The translations under genes and the position numbers were made by a program. A DNA stretch of 64,000 bases from Norana najaformis (taxonomy: Eukaryota > Annelida > Clitellata > Crassiclitellata > Hormogastridae): assembly GCA_964023275.1 (NCBI GenBank), contig OZ029915.1, forward strand, positions 32,175,526 through 32,239,525, written 5' to 3'. Position 1 is the first letter of the stretch; every line of letters begins with the position of its first letter. The notes beneath the pieces are model-generated. The model ran no database searches, was not told the origin of the DNA, and saw only the letters and a program-made list of their open reading frames with translations. This document shows positions 43,726 through 57,100 of this stretch, piece after piece.

Positions 43726-46700
43726 ATGCATGTATTTATGCTTCTATGTATGTAAGTATGCATCCATGTATGTATACATGTAAATAGTGGGTAGTTAGGT
43801 ATGCAGGTATTTAAGTATGTATGTATGCACGTACCTAAGCTATGTGCGCAGTTTTGATAGAAGTAACATAAATGGATCACTTGGGTGGTCCGTGCAAATA
43901 AGGTAAAACATAAAGTTTCAGTTTTTGAATACTGGAAGGTGCCAAATAAGTCCAATATATAAAATAATAAATCAAGTGCAATTTTATGTAAATTAGAGAA
44001 TATTTAGAGTCTGCACAGGCCCTTGTAAGTTTCACCCAGTATGTAGCTTTGCCTTCCCTCGGTCATCTACTCGGTAAATGGAAAGTCTAGTTAGGCATGG
44101 CTTCCTTGCTAATTAATGAATTTCTGTTGACTTAAATATGCTAGATTAAGTTTTTAATCATTTAAACACGGAAAATGGAACTCCAAACTAGTCAGACAGA
44201 GTATGAGGAGCACACCATGAAAGATCAACAAAGAGTTGGAAGGAAGTTCTATCCATCACTGTGGAATTGGAGTCAAGAAGTAACAATTAGGGCACAGCCG
44301 TTAACCCTGAGTATGATGTCGTATCAAAAGGAATGAGAAAGCAGCATTGATCCAGCAGAACCTCAGTAAGAATCCCTATGCTACTAATGCAAGTTGACTT
44401 ACTATTTTATTACAGTAATCTAATTGACAGCTTCAGATAGACAGTGAAGCACCGATTATGGTGGCTGCTACTGCTCAAGCTCTAACAGTCTAAAGTCATG
44501 AAATTCAGGACTTGTCATTGACTCAGTGTCATTCGCCAAGCAAGGACATTATATTGGGAAGATTTAGCCAGTACCTTGAAACTCCAATTTCGCCAGATTC
44601 TCCATTGGTTGTTCATTGGGGTGGTAAACTGCTGCCTCACATTACTGGCTGAGAGAAGATGGAAAAACTGTCTGTTATTGTGTCCGGTATTACAGCAGAG
44701 TAACTACTTGGTGTCTCAAAATTGACTTCAGCACTGGAGAAGTTCAGGCCGAATGCCGTGATCCGATGCATTGAGGATGGAGTCTGCAAAAGAAGGTCAA
44801 GAGCATGGCCTTGGGCATAGCTGTCAGTAGTACCAGTTAGCATGCTGGTCCACGTGCTTTGGAAGAAAGGTAATTCGATTAGCATGTCGTCACCAGGTGA
44901 TGAAAATTATAGCTGAGGAACGAGGACAGTGTTGCTTCACTGCAAATCGTGATGGCACTTAAGGAATCTCAATGACATGGCCAAGGCAGGTGTTAAGCTG
45001 ATCTAGGATTACAGCTCAGTCTCAACAAAAGATGAACAGAAAAAACAATGTTCTGATTTACTGCTTTTTACTACTGATTTACGACTGATTTACTACAAGT
45101 TGATTTACTACTTTACTGCAATAATCTAATTGACATTTTCAGTCAGACTAAAATACATACTTTTTATATTTGTGTATCGATTCTTGTTTGTTTATTGCAA
45201 GGCAGTATTTATATATCCAATACCCAGAAATCTTGGGCAATCTTTAAACATAGTTCAATGGTGGACTCTAATGGCAGGAACTTTAAAAAGTTTTTGACCA
45301 CCCTAATAGATCATACACGCATGCAGGAACGCCAGACGCATAGATAGACAGATAGATAGAGAGGCGGGCAGACGAACGGACGAACTTCATAACTTACATA
45401 CTTCAGACTTAAGTGCATATATAGATAGTATAGATATATCCAACATTAGACAGACATGAACACGTCATAAGCGTGGAGTTTGCCAACCGTATTACTGCAT
45501 CATATGCCTCTGATGTGTCAGATGTTCGCAGAGTATTTATGTATTTGTATTGGTATGCATGCCCGTATGTCGGGCACATACTATGTGTATATCTAGAGGG
45601 ATCAGCTTACTTGTTATCAGCTTGTTCACGGTGGAGAGAGAGAGAGTGAGTAAGAGAAAGATTGAGTGAGAGAAAGAATTCCTCAAAATGGTTCAATATC
45701 TACGAATATAAATACACGTACACTTCATATGTATTTGTGTGACTGTGTAATGTCTATCTGCTATAATGCATACATAGGTCGTTGATCAATAGGTGTTACC
45801 AGAGATATAGATGATGGACAGGAGAATATTGGTGGATTTGGTGTTATATGGACTGCCAGCAAATTCATTTCATGACTTGGAGAATCCGGGCTGATGGCTA
45901 CCAATAATGCTAATCCTCATCACAGCGGCGTTTGGAGAGGACACAAGTGGGATAGCAACAAGAAATATTGTTACCTTTCTGCCTCAGCAAAAACCACAGA
46001 AATTAATGCAGGCCTACGCAGCAGGCCAGCTAAAAATAACCACTACGATACAGAGGTCTAGAGTACAGAGCATAAGAGCAGAATTCCTTTCAATCCAATT
46101 CAAATTACACAACTGCCTAACTCAAATGATAACGTCACCGACGTATTAGTAATAGAGGAATCTTACATTGAGCTATATTCGTATATAGTGATGTTGTACT
46201 GTTATCCACGATGAAAACCTACTTATAAGAATCTTATCAGGTGAAAAAGGTCGATAGCACGCATGCCGACACACACATGTCCGCAGCCTGCTTATGTATA
46301 TTATGTATATGTGTGTATATGCATGTGTATTAATATGTATATGCTTATAGGCCTATACGCATAGGTTTCTGTGTGTGTACGTATCAAGACACCTAAATGC
46401 TTGCATAGGCCTATCTATTCAGCTCTTGACGGCCACCTGTGTATGTCACAATGACTCACATGTGTTTGAAATTCAATTGCAATTCGATTTTCCGCCTCAT
46501 TTCTCATTATGCACAGCTAACAGATTCATTCAACCGTAAAATGAAATATCTCAAAGTAAAACAGAGCCACGTATGGCACAGCGTTTTGCCTTCGTTCTGG
46601 AAAGGATTGCTTCGAAGCCTTCGTCACGAGTTTTTGGTCTTTCTTTGCACATGTATTCCGTCAGCGCTTTAAAATTCTCTTCTTATTCTCTTCAGTCGTT

Positions 46701-47773
46701 GTTTGTTTTGTCAACGCTTCTGAAGAGCTTCTCTTGAAGAAGTGGCATATAAACTGGGCAGTTACGTTCACAAATACAGCACGATCAGCTACTCGAGCGC
46801 CATCCATTGTGTCCTTACCCTTTGATGCAACCTTTGTCGTTTAACCGTCAAAGTAACCTAACAATGAGCCCTTAATTTATCGGAATGTCAAGCACAAATG
46901 ACTACAAAGTTTCGAATGTACAGTGCTAATAGTGAAAAATCTTTTCATGAACAGATAATTTAAGGCCGAGAGACTAAATGGATGTTCTGATGCATCACAT
47001 GCTGACCTGTATAGATTAACTGCAACCGAGAAATTTTCGGCAGCCATACTCTTCAAAATGGCATCACTCGTGATGACTGTGTACTACACAGGTCATGCCT
47101 GAATAACTTGCTAAAAGTGACGCAAAATTATGAGGTTACATTTATTTTTACATAAATTTACATGATAATCAATTTCGCAAGCATTTTTAAAGGGAATATC
47201 ACAAGTAAAATCAATAGTTAACGTGTCCTTATATATAATAAATATTTTAGTATCCAGATTAACAAGCTAATGCGCTGTCGGTTGCTAGAGGGAGCTATAG
47301 GTTAATTGGTGCACGAGAACTTTACATGCGATTAGAATGTTCTGGCGTTTTATAAGATATAGGAAAAGACAAAATTAATTCATTATTTCATTAATTCAGT
47401 ACACCTGCTGAAAAAAGCCAGCTGAAATTCAAGCACAACAACAGCAATCCAATAACCGGACGACCGAAACTGCATTTGGGCATAATGCCTATGCTTGATG
47501 CTTGTTGCAGCACATAAAGACAATCCAGACAACATGCTTCCTACGTAAGCAGTAAAGTTAGGTGCCAAATATTGGCCTACAAATGAGCGATTTAACAAGC
47601 GATCCGACATTGCCAATACGGACAATAACGTCTCAGCATATTGAAAACTATCAAGGCAACCTGTTCGAAAAATCGAATTGAGCACGTGTCCGCGACAAAC
47701 ACAGTTCATAAAACCGACCTCTAGGATAATAGATGAAAGCAGTCATGCATGAAACGCAGCAATGGCTATACGC

Positions 47774-47900
47774 ATTCAAACGGGCAACGGTGGTGAAGGA
47801 TCTCACCCGATAAGTTCATTGAAAAATGAGCAGGGTCGAGGCCATACGGTCTCAAACGGTCGCAGTAGAGAAACGTGTACATTTGCATTTACATTTATAC
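47774..47900 (+). repeat. Dispersed repeat R, fullest forward copy
   Basis: TTCAAACGGGCAACGGTGGT, GAAGGATCTCACCCGATAAG, TTGAAAAATGAGCAGGGTCG, AGGCCATACGGT, GAGAAACGTGTACATTTGCA, then TTTACATTTA. The end in ACATTT units resembles a LINE or SINE 3' tail. Confidence 0.75.
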
Positions 47901-48254
47901 ATACCTGAAGTCGAACTTGCCAACGATAAATCGGAAAAATACCGGAGCAAACTGCATAGGAGCCTAACAGCCGATCATCAGCAGCAGCAGAAGCAGCAAG
48001 GGAGAAAAGGAGCAGCAGGAAGGCTTAGGCCACCTGATCACGGCCAGCAATGCAGATGAGTGTGTTTGGGTGTAGGTAGGCTGCGCGTGAGACCGACGCC
48101 GAGCGCACGCACGCGCATACACATCTACGAATCAGACAATCGATTTGATGACACAGACTACTGTGTGTTCATTACCAATGACTGGATTTTAATTCTCATG
48201 TTTAAGCGCAGTTAGACGCTAACTCACGTAATCAGTGCATTCAGCACAAGCTGT

Positions 48255-48340
48255 ATGTATGTACGTATGTATGTACGTATGTATGTATATATATATGTTA
48301 TGTACATTATATATATATATATATGTGTGTGTGTTCACAC
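48255..48340 (+). repeat. GTAT/TA/TG simple-sequence tract
   Basis: GTATGTACGTATGTACGTAT, then TATATATA and TGTGTGTG runs. Confidence 0.85.
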
Positions 48341-48770
48341 ATACATAACCTGTAGGTATTTTGATCTATGTACGAAATTCGACATCTGAACATGTACAGC
48401 AAAGGCTGTATACTGTGGAGAATAGCAAACAAAATATTCGCAATAGACCCAGGCTGGCATGGCTGATGAGTTGGCCTATATAACAGGCCGCCGCTGCCGC
48501 CGATGTATATGCCTAGGCCTGTACGTGTGTGCTGGGATTAGCGGCTGGCAGCGGTCGGTTGAGTGTTGGTTTGGCTCGCACCCTAAAACGAAGGGAAGGA
48601 GTCAGCGGGAAAGAAAGCCTAAGCTATGATCGGTGGATGCCTAGAGCACTGGGAGGACTTCGGCTGAGGCTCCCTGCGTTCATGGCTGGTAGACGAGTGC
48701 CGGTGTGTTTGCTGGGTACAGGCCGATTAGTATACAGGAGAGGCACAGTTGAGTCTTCCGTTGCCCGATT

Positions 48771-48804
48771 TGGTCGGTCGGTCGGTCGGTCGGTCGGTCG
48801 GTCA
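48771..48804 (+). repeat. (GGTC)n microsatellite
   Basis: Eight GGTC units; this strand becomes CTGACTGA-type repeats 60 bp further on. Confidence 0.9.
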
Positions 48805-48860
48805 GTCTGTCTATCTGCACGCTGACTAGCTAGCTACTCGATAACTGATTGGTTGCCTGT

Positions 48861-48946
48861 TTGACTGACTGACTGACTGACTGACTGACTGACTGACTGA
48901 CTGACTGACTGACTGACTGACTGACTGACTGACTGACTGACTGACT
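48861..48946 (+). repeat. (TGAC)n microsatellite
   Basis: An essentially perfect run of about 21 TGAC units. Confidence 0.95.
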
Positions 48947-49527
48947 CTTGGTCTGTCTGTCTTATCTGTACGTAAAGATGTGTGTCTGACAGGCTGTCTG
49001 TTTCTCTAAATGTATGTCTGTCGGTCTGTCTCATTCTTTATCAGTCTATCAAAGGTTACGTAGGCTGATCAGTAGATCACAATTAGCATATTGACAGGTA
49101 AAGATGACACTTGACCTGGGCTTGGTCGCCGGTCTGCACATGACCTCTTTCAACGTGATTGTTTAGAGCCCAAGACCACTTCAGCCTCTTTAACGAGTCC
49201 TCCAATTCGCATCTTTTGGTGTTTACCGTCTAGACAGTTTCTAAATGACTCATCAGTGATGCCCTGCGGAGGACAGGCCTGATTCTCCAGATGCCCATGA
49301 ACGGCCCTTAACGTGTCTTTTATTTCTGAGAGATTGCACTTACTTGCTGAGGTAATAATAAAAATAATAATAATAGCAACAACAACAACCGATTAGTCAA
49401 CAGTCAGTGCACTGATTTGTGATAATTATATATATATCATCAACGTTTCTGCACTTGGATGACTCCTACGTATTATATACAGAGGGAATCTGGCTGTACT
49501 GCATAATTGGCCTAAAGCATAATATGC

Positions 49528-49726
<199 letters not shown>

Positions 49727-49961
49727 CGGTTGAGTGTAACAGCTATCTAAGTCTTGGCTGATGAAGGTCAGCAGACTCTGACCTGACCTGACCTGTTTGC
49801 TTGACCTCAGGCAGCAGTGCTCAGCTGCTTTGCAACGCCCACCCTTTAGCACCAGTTTAGTTCACTGGCTCAAATCACAGAGAACCATAGACAGATAATC
49901 AGCTCTAGATGGCCAATAAGTGCCGTTCATCAGCGATCGAACTAAAATATAAATGTAAAAT

Positions 49962-50090
49962 GCACAAGTTTTCTCCATAAATGCAACTTTACATGTTTTT
50001 CTATAGCGACCGTATGGTCTCGACTCTGTTCATTTTTCATTGAATTGATCGGGTGAGATCCTTCACCACCGCTGCCCATTTGTATGGGTG
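49962..50090 (-). repeat. Dispersed repeat R, reverse copy
   Basis: On the minus strand it reads CAAATGGGCAGCGGTGGTGA, AGGATCTCACCCGATCAATT, GAACAGAGTCGAGACCATAC, GGTCGCTATAGAAAAACATG and a final TAAAGTTGCA/ACATTTA region. It is inverted relative to the copy at 47774-47900. Confidence 0.75.
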
Positions 50091-50453
50091 CCACGTCAAT
50101 TAAGATCCCTCTGTACGGACCAACTACGCCATGGAGTGACCGTCCATGGATACGATAGGGTGCTCTGAGCTAGGGCGAACTGAGACCGAACAATATGAGG
50201 CGTTGTAGCGCTGCACAGAGAAACTGAGGTACAGACTCATCATCAGCAGCATGATCACGGCTGCTGATGCAGACATTGTCGAGAATAAGTGCACACAGAC
50301 AAACGCAGACACATACACACAGACACGCCTACAGGAATACAAAAACTTACACCCGCATACATGTGCACATAATCACATACCATTAAATTTTACGTCCCTA
50401 TGTGAGCGTGTATACATAAATGCCCATAGGCCCCATACATATAAACGTGTCTA

Positions 50454-50463
50454 NNNNNNNNNN
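50454..50463. other. Assembly gap (10 N)
   Basis: Ten N bases join two contigs. The sequence on the right begins exactly at the boundary of the inverted duplication, so the order and orientation of the right-hand contig are doubtful. Confidence 0.99.
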
Positions 50464-53219
50464 ATGTCACTGAGGCATAACCAAATAGCAAGACAAAAGT
50501 CTTTTAACAGAAAACATGGAGAAAAGGCACTCTTTTTTGTACAAAATTGCTCCAGTTAACATTTATCTGTACTAATGTGAAACCAAAAATAAATTTGGAA
50601 ATGTTTTAACTGGTTTTGCACTGGAGGACAAATATGTGTGTAAGACAAACCAGAACACGCTAAACAAAGTTCAGGCTTTTAAATCTAGGACACAGCGTAA
50701 TACTCTATGCTAGAAATGCTGATTGTTCTAGTCCACCATAAAACAAAATGCCAGAGTCAAAAAGGAGTGGTGCGTAACACATTTCACAAATAGAAACTAA
50801 GTCTAGGCCATAAATTGTAACAAGGCCAGACCTATTACAGTACTGTCTGACCCTTTTTACTGAGAACAAATACAGACTTATCTTTGCTTACATCTGGTTC
50901 CAGATCACTTAGTCGGTTGCTAATAATAGCTGCAATGTGAGTATGCTGTCGTAACCAAAAGCTCAAGATTTCTACAGCACCCAACAAAAACTAAGTCACA
51001 GGAACCAGCTCATTCAAGGCATTCATTCAAAACGAAATCAATAGACAAGGGTGCAGTTCCAGATCAAGATCCAACAGTCAGGCAGGCAGGTCGGTTACAT
51101 ATAGCACAGTGCGAGCATAATATAGTAGTGACTTACATCATTCTGTTTGTGATGTTGTTAGCTCTCTTCATGACCCATGATCTTTCCTTCTGTTTGTGAC
51201 AAAATCACTCTTCACACCTTAGCTACTGGTGTACTCTGTGACCCGTCTTAGCTACCTTTAGTAGCTAGTATTCTGTCTTAGCTACTCTTAACTACCCTCA
51301 GCTACTGGTCTCAGCTACTTAGCTGGCGAGTTTCTTGTGCTGTAGGTGCAAAATTTCTTTTGTTGTGCATGGATGTTATCTGGTTGTCGATTTGTTTGTG
51401 ATTTGCTGGTGTTCACACATTTTAAATATATGCTGTTGACTGGTGGGTGTTTGTGAGCAAATCTGTATGTAGGTAGAGCTCAAAGATTTGGTAGAAGAAA
51501 TCTGTGGTGTTCTTCATTGGTAATTTGAGTTGCAAAAATGTCATAGATAGATTCATGCATTTGGAAACTGTGATGAAATATTTAAGTATGATTGTGATTG
51601 AACTTTTCATTTATTTAATCTATTACAAAAACCCAAGAATGTGTGTCTTCTTTTGAGTTTATGCTATACTATGAATAGAGCTTGTCAACGGTTCAAAGCC
51701 CAATCAACACTTTAAAAAGCCATCAACATAGTGTTGGGGACAAATAGGTCATCTTTATCTTGTGACTGTCTCATTGTTTATATGACCAACTAACAATTAC
51801 ACATTTTCTGCTGAGCTGACTTCATATCCTGGTAGTAGCTTCACACAAGCAGCCTGAAACATATTTGTTTACAATAGTAATTGTAAACTCGAGATTTTAA
51901 CAGCGCCCAAAGTTAGCTAAATGTGTCTCAGATTGTCCTACTACAGTAACTGCAACAACACAAAGGGATGGCATAAAATCACAACTTCCTGGTACCCAAT
52001 GAGCTTTTATCGTGTTTAGTTCAAGTTTATATTGTCTACCCAGTATTCAGTCATGGTCTCCCTTTATTTCTCTTTCCTTCAAATTCTTTGTACAGTGGAA
52101 AACAGTTAACATGAAAACGTTTAACACAAAGTATTGGTTAACAAGAAAAGGATGCTTAGTCCTTTCCAGCATTAATGGTTTTGACTGTAAATTAGTTCTG
52201 TTATCACGAAACTGATAACACAAAAATATCCTTAACATGAACAGATTTGTCGGTCCCACACAAGAAAGTGCAAAACAAAATCTTGGATGTTGTGAAATGT
52301 TGATTTATTTTCAACATCTGGCTGCACTCATCCTAATAGACATCCAAAGTAAACAGGTCATAGTTTGTTTCACTTTCAGACCTAGGTGGTCGAGACATTC
52401 TTTGCTTAAAATGCTGTGTCATTTTTGGCTTATTTGTACATTGCTTATAACCTCACCAGCTCTCAATATCAATGATGACCTTTGCTTTCATGGGAAAATA
52501 CTTTAATGTAGAAAAAATATACCGAGTTTGATGTCAACAGAATCTGGACTAATGTAGCAGCAATGACATGTATTAGTTATAAAGGCTTAAGATTTCATCA
52601 GATAGGTGAAATATTTCCAAGCTGTTAACATCTTGGCTTTCATCTCTGTGACACGTATTAGACAGAGATCATATCGCCAAACTGTTTGAAATAATTATGC
52701 ACATCATAATACAAGAGTGAGTGCCTCATAAAATCTGGTACAGCATGTGCAACTCCTAGTAGGTTTTCCTCGGCTTAGTTGATCAGATGTCAGTCTCTTT
52801 AAAAACAATGTTTAACATGAAATTTGGTTAACACAAATTCTTAACACAAATTCACACTAGTCCCCTGCATATCATGTTAAAGATTTGCACTGTATTTGAT
52901 CGACATGTTATAAATCGAATTACACTGAATAAATGAATGGCATGAAAGGGAAATTGGCAACTAGTTGCACTGTACACCAAACAATTATAATGGAATGCAA
53001 AAATTTGTCTTACCCAGGTACATGTAAAAGAAGTTAATTACACTAGAACTAAACACTGTCTTCACTTTTGTTGTTATTAATGTTTAGGATTGGCAAGTTT
53101 TCACTTTACAAACAAGATCTTGAAATATTTCTGCTTATTGTTACCAAATGTGTTGTTGCAGTTTGGACAATGACAGTTTCATCCAGAACATATGGAGTCA
53201 GCAGCAGATCTATTGAATA
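50464..53219 (-). repeat. Right arm of the 2.76 kb inverted duplication
   Basis: This is the reverse complement of 1-2756, including the TIR element (now 52093-52892), its TA flanks and the LINE tail (about 50950-51105). It begins at the first base after the gap. The match probably goes on past 53219 into sequence left of the window. Confidence 0.95.
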
Positions 53220-53336
53220 TGTTTGACAATGCATACCAAAACATTCAAACAAATCTGACTTGGCATCTTGCACATCCTTAGTGACTCGTTTGGCTAATAA
53301 CATGGATTTTTGTGGCAACCAAAAAATTCCATCCAA
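53106..53336 (-). CDS. Unrecognised open frame, longer copy of the one at 1-114
   Basis: 76 codons from an ATG (MDGIFWLPQKSML) to the same stop as at 112-114. Open sequence in the same frame extends upstream for about 35 further codons with no clear splice acceptor. Composition looks like ordinary protein (LAKRVTKDVQDAKSDLFECF) but no family is recognised. It could be the last exon of a host gene lying to the right here, or a decayed transposase. Confidence 0.3.
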   Translation of the reverse strand: MDGIFWLPQKSMLLAKRVTKDVQDAKSDLFECFGMHCQTYSIDLLLTPYVLDETVIVQTATTHLVTISRNISRSCL

Positions 53337-54514
53337 GTCACCATCACAAGTCGGGTTGCTATTTGTAGATGTGAAAAAACTCGGTCTGTGTTTGGTTTCA
53401 ACTGTCCTGAAGAAGCACTCGTTTCAACTGGGTAACTGGATCAACAGATGGCAAAATATACATATTAATTTCAGTGTAATACGTATGAAGGCAGTATAAC
53501 TTCAGATGCAGCATCAGATGCTGCTTGTAGTCAACAAGTACAAGGCACAGAGTCTGCTGCATAAGAGAGGCTGCAGTGATGAGGAAGAATGCAGTATACA
53601 TTCTGATTTAATAAAGGACATGACTGCCAACCAAATTCCATTTCCTGAAACATTTTCAAACAATATTCACAGTTGAATAACTCCATCATGTGGGCCATTC
53701 AACCCCAGCTTGGGGAACCTATCTTTTTCTTTTCATGCATTGCAGAAGGCAAATAGAGCCCAAAATTACACAGCCAAAAGTTATTTTTTTCTCTGTCTGT
53801 GTGTCTATCTGTGTCTGTCAGTCTGTTTCTCTCTCTTGGCAGCATTAAAACTTTGTTAAATGATAACAGACAATGCTGCTTCAATGTCAGCAGTGTCACT
53901 GTTACACAGAACCTCCAACAACATGGTTAAAACAGTAGTCCAAGACAATAAATGAAATTGCATGGATTGACACAACGCAACATTTATTCTAACTGATTTT
54001 GCATTATATATATGTCAGAAGCAGATCATCTAAAGCCAAATACTCTCTCATTTTCTGGCTACCTGTTTCATAGGGTTGGTACAAATGTTCACTTCAAACT
54101 GTACATAAAAGATTTATGAAGCTATCACACACAAGAAAACTGCTCATACTAAAGTATTCTTAAACAATTTTAGTGCAACTAATTAATGTTTCCCAGGATG
54201 TGGAAACACAAAAACTATTCCAAGTTATATGATTACATCTTACCCGATCAATGACAATCTAAATTTCGTCACTGCATTACAGTGGGTCTTAAAACATCAA
54301 ATAGTGCTTACTACACTTACTACAAAAACTTTAAGCAAGTTTCCATGTCACAGAACAGCAAAACTAGTTAAATGTAATTTGTAAACTGAAAAAATCTGAT
54401 TTGTGATCAACATAGTCTGCATTTGCACCAAAATAATAATAACTCAACGAAGATTTTAAGGTTTCTGGCATACAAAAGGCATCACAAGTTATTATTTTTG
54501 CTTCAAAAATTCTC

Positions 54515-55890
54515 TAGTTCATGTGCTATTCGAGTGATAATTCAATCCACAACTTGATGTTGTCGATCCATGACATCTTAGGTCTTCCTTTGGACCGGGA
54601 TCCAGGATTTGTGCCTTGGATGATCTCTTTCCCTATGCTGTTGCCATTCTTTCGTAACACAAGTCTAAAGTATGAAAGCTTCCTCTGCTTGATTAATCCG
54701 AGTAGACTCCTCTACTCCTGCATTCTCTAGAACCCGCTCATTGGTTTTCTTGGCAGTCTTGGTACTCTTAAGAGTCTGCTGCAGAAACTCCATTTCAAAT
54801 GTGTTGATTCTTGCCTCTTCATCTTTCCTTATGGTCCAGCTCTCACAGCCATACTGTGCCACTGGTCTTACAAGAGCTTTCGTAAGTTCTGTTTTAGTTG
54901 CAAGCAATATGCCACGACTTTTCCGTACATTCTTTAAAGCTGTCCCAACTCCTTGTTCCTTTGCCAGTCTTAACTGAATCTCCTTTGCTTCATTCGGAGT
55001 CTTCGGTTAAAAGTGAGCCAAGATATGGAAATGTGTCAACCTTGCCAGTTGATTACCTTGCACAGTGATATTGCAGGTTGTACCATTTGTTACCATAATC
55101 TTGATTTTGTCCACACTGATCAACAGGCCTTGTTTGCTGTTGGCCCTGTCAAGGTGATCCACTATCTCTTGTAGTTCTGTATTCGAGCATCCCAACAGAA
55201 CAATGCCATCAGCATATTGCAGATTTGTAATTCTGTAATTTGTAAATTTTCCCTCCTGTTTGAATTCCACCATTATAATCATCCAGTGCCTTCCTTGCGA
55301 CCATCTGTGCCAGGATGTTGAATAAGTATGGTGATATCACACATCCCATCTAACCCCTTTCCTGACACGGAACCCTTGTTGTAGAACACTGGCTGTTCTC
55401 ACCTTAGCTTGCTGTTTTCAGTAGAGTCCAGGAAGCAGGTTGATGATATGAATGGAGTAACCCATGTCTATCATGGCCTGCCAAAGCACCTAATGTGAAA
55501 CACAATCAAATGCTTTCTTAAAATCAACAAAGCACAAATAGAGCGGCTGTTGATGATCTGTAATTTTCTGCATGATGATTCGAAGATTTGTGACTTGGTC
55601 TCGTGTTCCCCTTCCTTTACAAAATCCAGCTTGTTCATTCGCCACTTCAAATTCCGTCTTAATCCTAATTCTTTCCAGGAAGACCTTTAGGGTAATTTTA
55701 CTGGCATTCAAGACCAAGGCTATGGTCTGGTAGTTTGTGCATTGTCTCATGTCACCTTTCTTTGAAAGAGGGATGAAGACAGAGCTTGTCCAATCCTCTG
55801 GTCATTCTCTAGTCTGCCATAATGCCTCGCATATTCGGTGCATCCTTTCTGTTGTTTCTCCACCATTTGACAGGAACCTCATCTGAGTAG
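54515..55890 (-). mobile_element. Decayed LINE reverse transcriptase (endonuclease-RT type)
   Basis: Pieces in order on the minus strand: MRFLSNGGETTERMHRIC, then NYQTIALVLNASKI, then EQAGFCKGRGTRDQVTNLR, YLCFVDFKKAFDCVSH, NLQYADGIVLL (catalytic YADG in place of YADD), QYGCESWTI, and GRPKMSWIDNIKLW near 54560. At least three frame changes separate them. It is the same broad family as 16417-17431 but more decayed. No 3' tail or target duplication was found. Confidence 0.85.
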
Positions 55891-56793
55891 TACTAGAAAA
55901 AAATAAATAAAGCAGCACAGGTCTAGATAATTTGCACTGCATCAGAAATAGTTGGGCAGTCACCCATAAAGGGAGAATGGATGTGGAAAATTTATGGGAC
56001 TCCAAACTACACATGATAAAGCCATCTGCTCTGTCTCACTTTCTGCCTTCTAATTAAGATTTCTGGTGGATCATTGTTTCTTTGTTGTGTTCCAGAAATA
56101 ATAACATGTTTACCTAACACATCAGATGTTTACCTAACAACCTTGCATGCACTTCATAGAAGAAAGACGGGCAGAAACATAGGGAACAGCAGGCACATCT
56201 AAACCATCAGTTTGTATACCATTAAGAATCATCTATCAGACTGTTTATAATATAAGCCTACATCTTAAAAATAAACATTAATTATGGGACATACATTGTT
56301 TTCTGTCTAGTTCCTTCTTATGTGTTGGTATGAGGAATAAAGAAGCAGTTTGAAGGTGATGAAGGGAGAATGAATACCCTCTACCACTGGCTTCTGTTCT
56401 TTCAACAGGCCTTTTGTTCTCCAACATTTGACTGTCTGTATATGTTGGCTTGTCCACCTGTCTGATGTGTTTGTGACTTTGCAGTGATGAAACAAAAGAG
56501 GAATTATGCTGTGAAAAAGGTTTGTTTACATGTCTCTAGAAACTATGCAGAAGCATAGTTCTGATGTCAAAGGATCATTCAGCTGCTGTGCAAACATAAC
56601 CACAGGAATCAAACAACACGACACTTTTTAACCACCCAACTTGTGTTGGTACTATTATTGGCGATTTTAAGGTACTGTGAAACAGAAATTCTGCAGAAAC
56701 CAAAAATAACTCCTTCAAAGATCAACAGTATCTTACTGGTCCTGGTAATCAGATTAAGAACATGCTCATTTAGCAGAAGTTCAGGTCAGAAAT
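55891..56793. other. AT-rich sequence without recognised features
   Basis: No protein family, tRNA-like box or clear repeat was seen on either strand. Confidence 0.4.
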
Positions 56794-57100
56794 GGGGTGC
56801 GCAACAGTCTAGTGGTTAGTATGCTGGACTATCAGTCGAGAGGTCGGGTTTTCAAATCAAAGGGTGGAAATTTGTTTCGAGATTTCGACTCCACTGCACC
56901 TCCAATCCAACTCAGCTATAATGAGTACACTGAAAAACACAGTAGATGGAAAAATGAGGAGGCAAGGGAGAGTACTGGCCACCTGCCCTCGTGTGCCAAG
57001 GCTACGAAAATTGAAGTCATGAACACTTCATACCCATGGCTGCCTCAGGGCTAGTAGCTTAAGGGACTGCTCTTCATCTTCAAGTAAAGAAACTAAGATT
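56794..57100 (+). mobile_element. tRNA-like SINE (family A), best copy
   Basis: The head GGGGTGCGCAACAGTCTAGT, then GGTTAGTATGCTGGACTATC, carries the A box of a tRNA gene; GAGGTCGGGTTTTCAAATC carries the B box. Downstream blocks are ATTTCGACTCCACTG, ACTGGCCACCTGCCCTCGTG, GAACACTTCATACCC and TTAAGGGACTGCTCTTC. Relatives lie at 15620-15905 and 35075-35365. Confidence 0.75.

Noticed and set aside
43485-43840. Possible CRISPR-like or satellite array
   Set aside because: It is an imperfect ATGT microsatellite without spacers; CRISPR arrays are not expected in animal DNA.
44637-44885. Minus-strand frame with GHALDLL, similar to a LINE endonuclease motif
   Set aside because: The similarity is limited to a few residues and no reverse transcriptase lies nearby.
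47383-47709. 108-codon minus-strand frame with hydrophobic stretches
   Set aside because: No recognisable family, splice structure or repeat support; AT-rich DNA gives such frames by chance.
49775-49805. TGACCTGACCTGACCTG, similar to nuclear-receptor half-sites
   Set aside because: It is a short tandem repeat beside the TA microsatellite, with no gene nearby to regulate.
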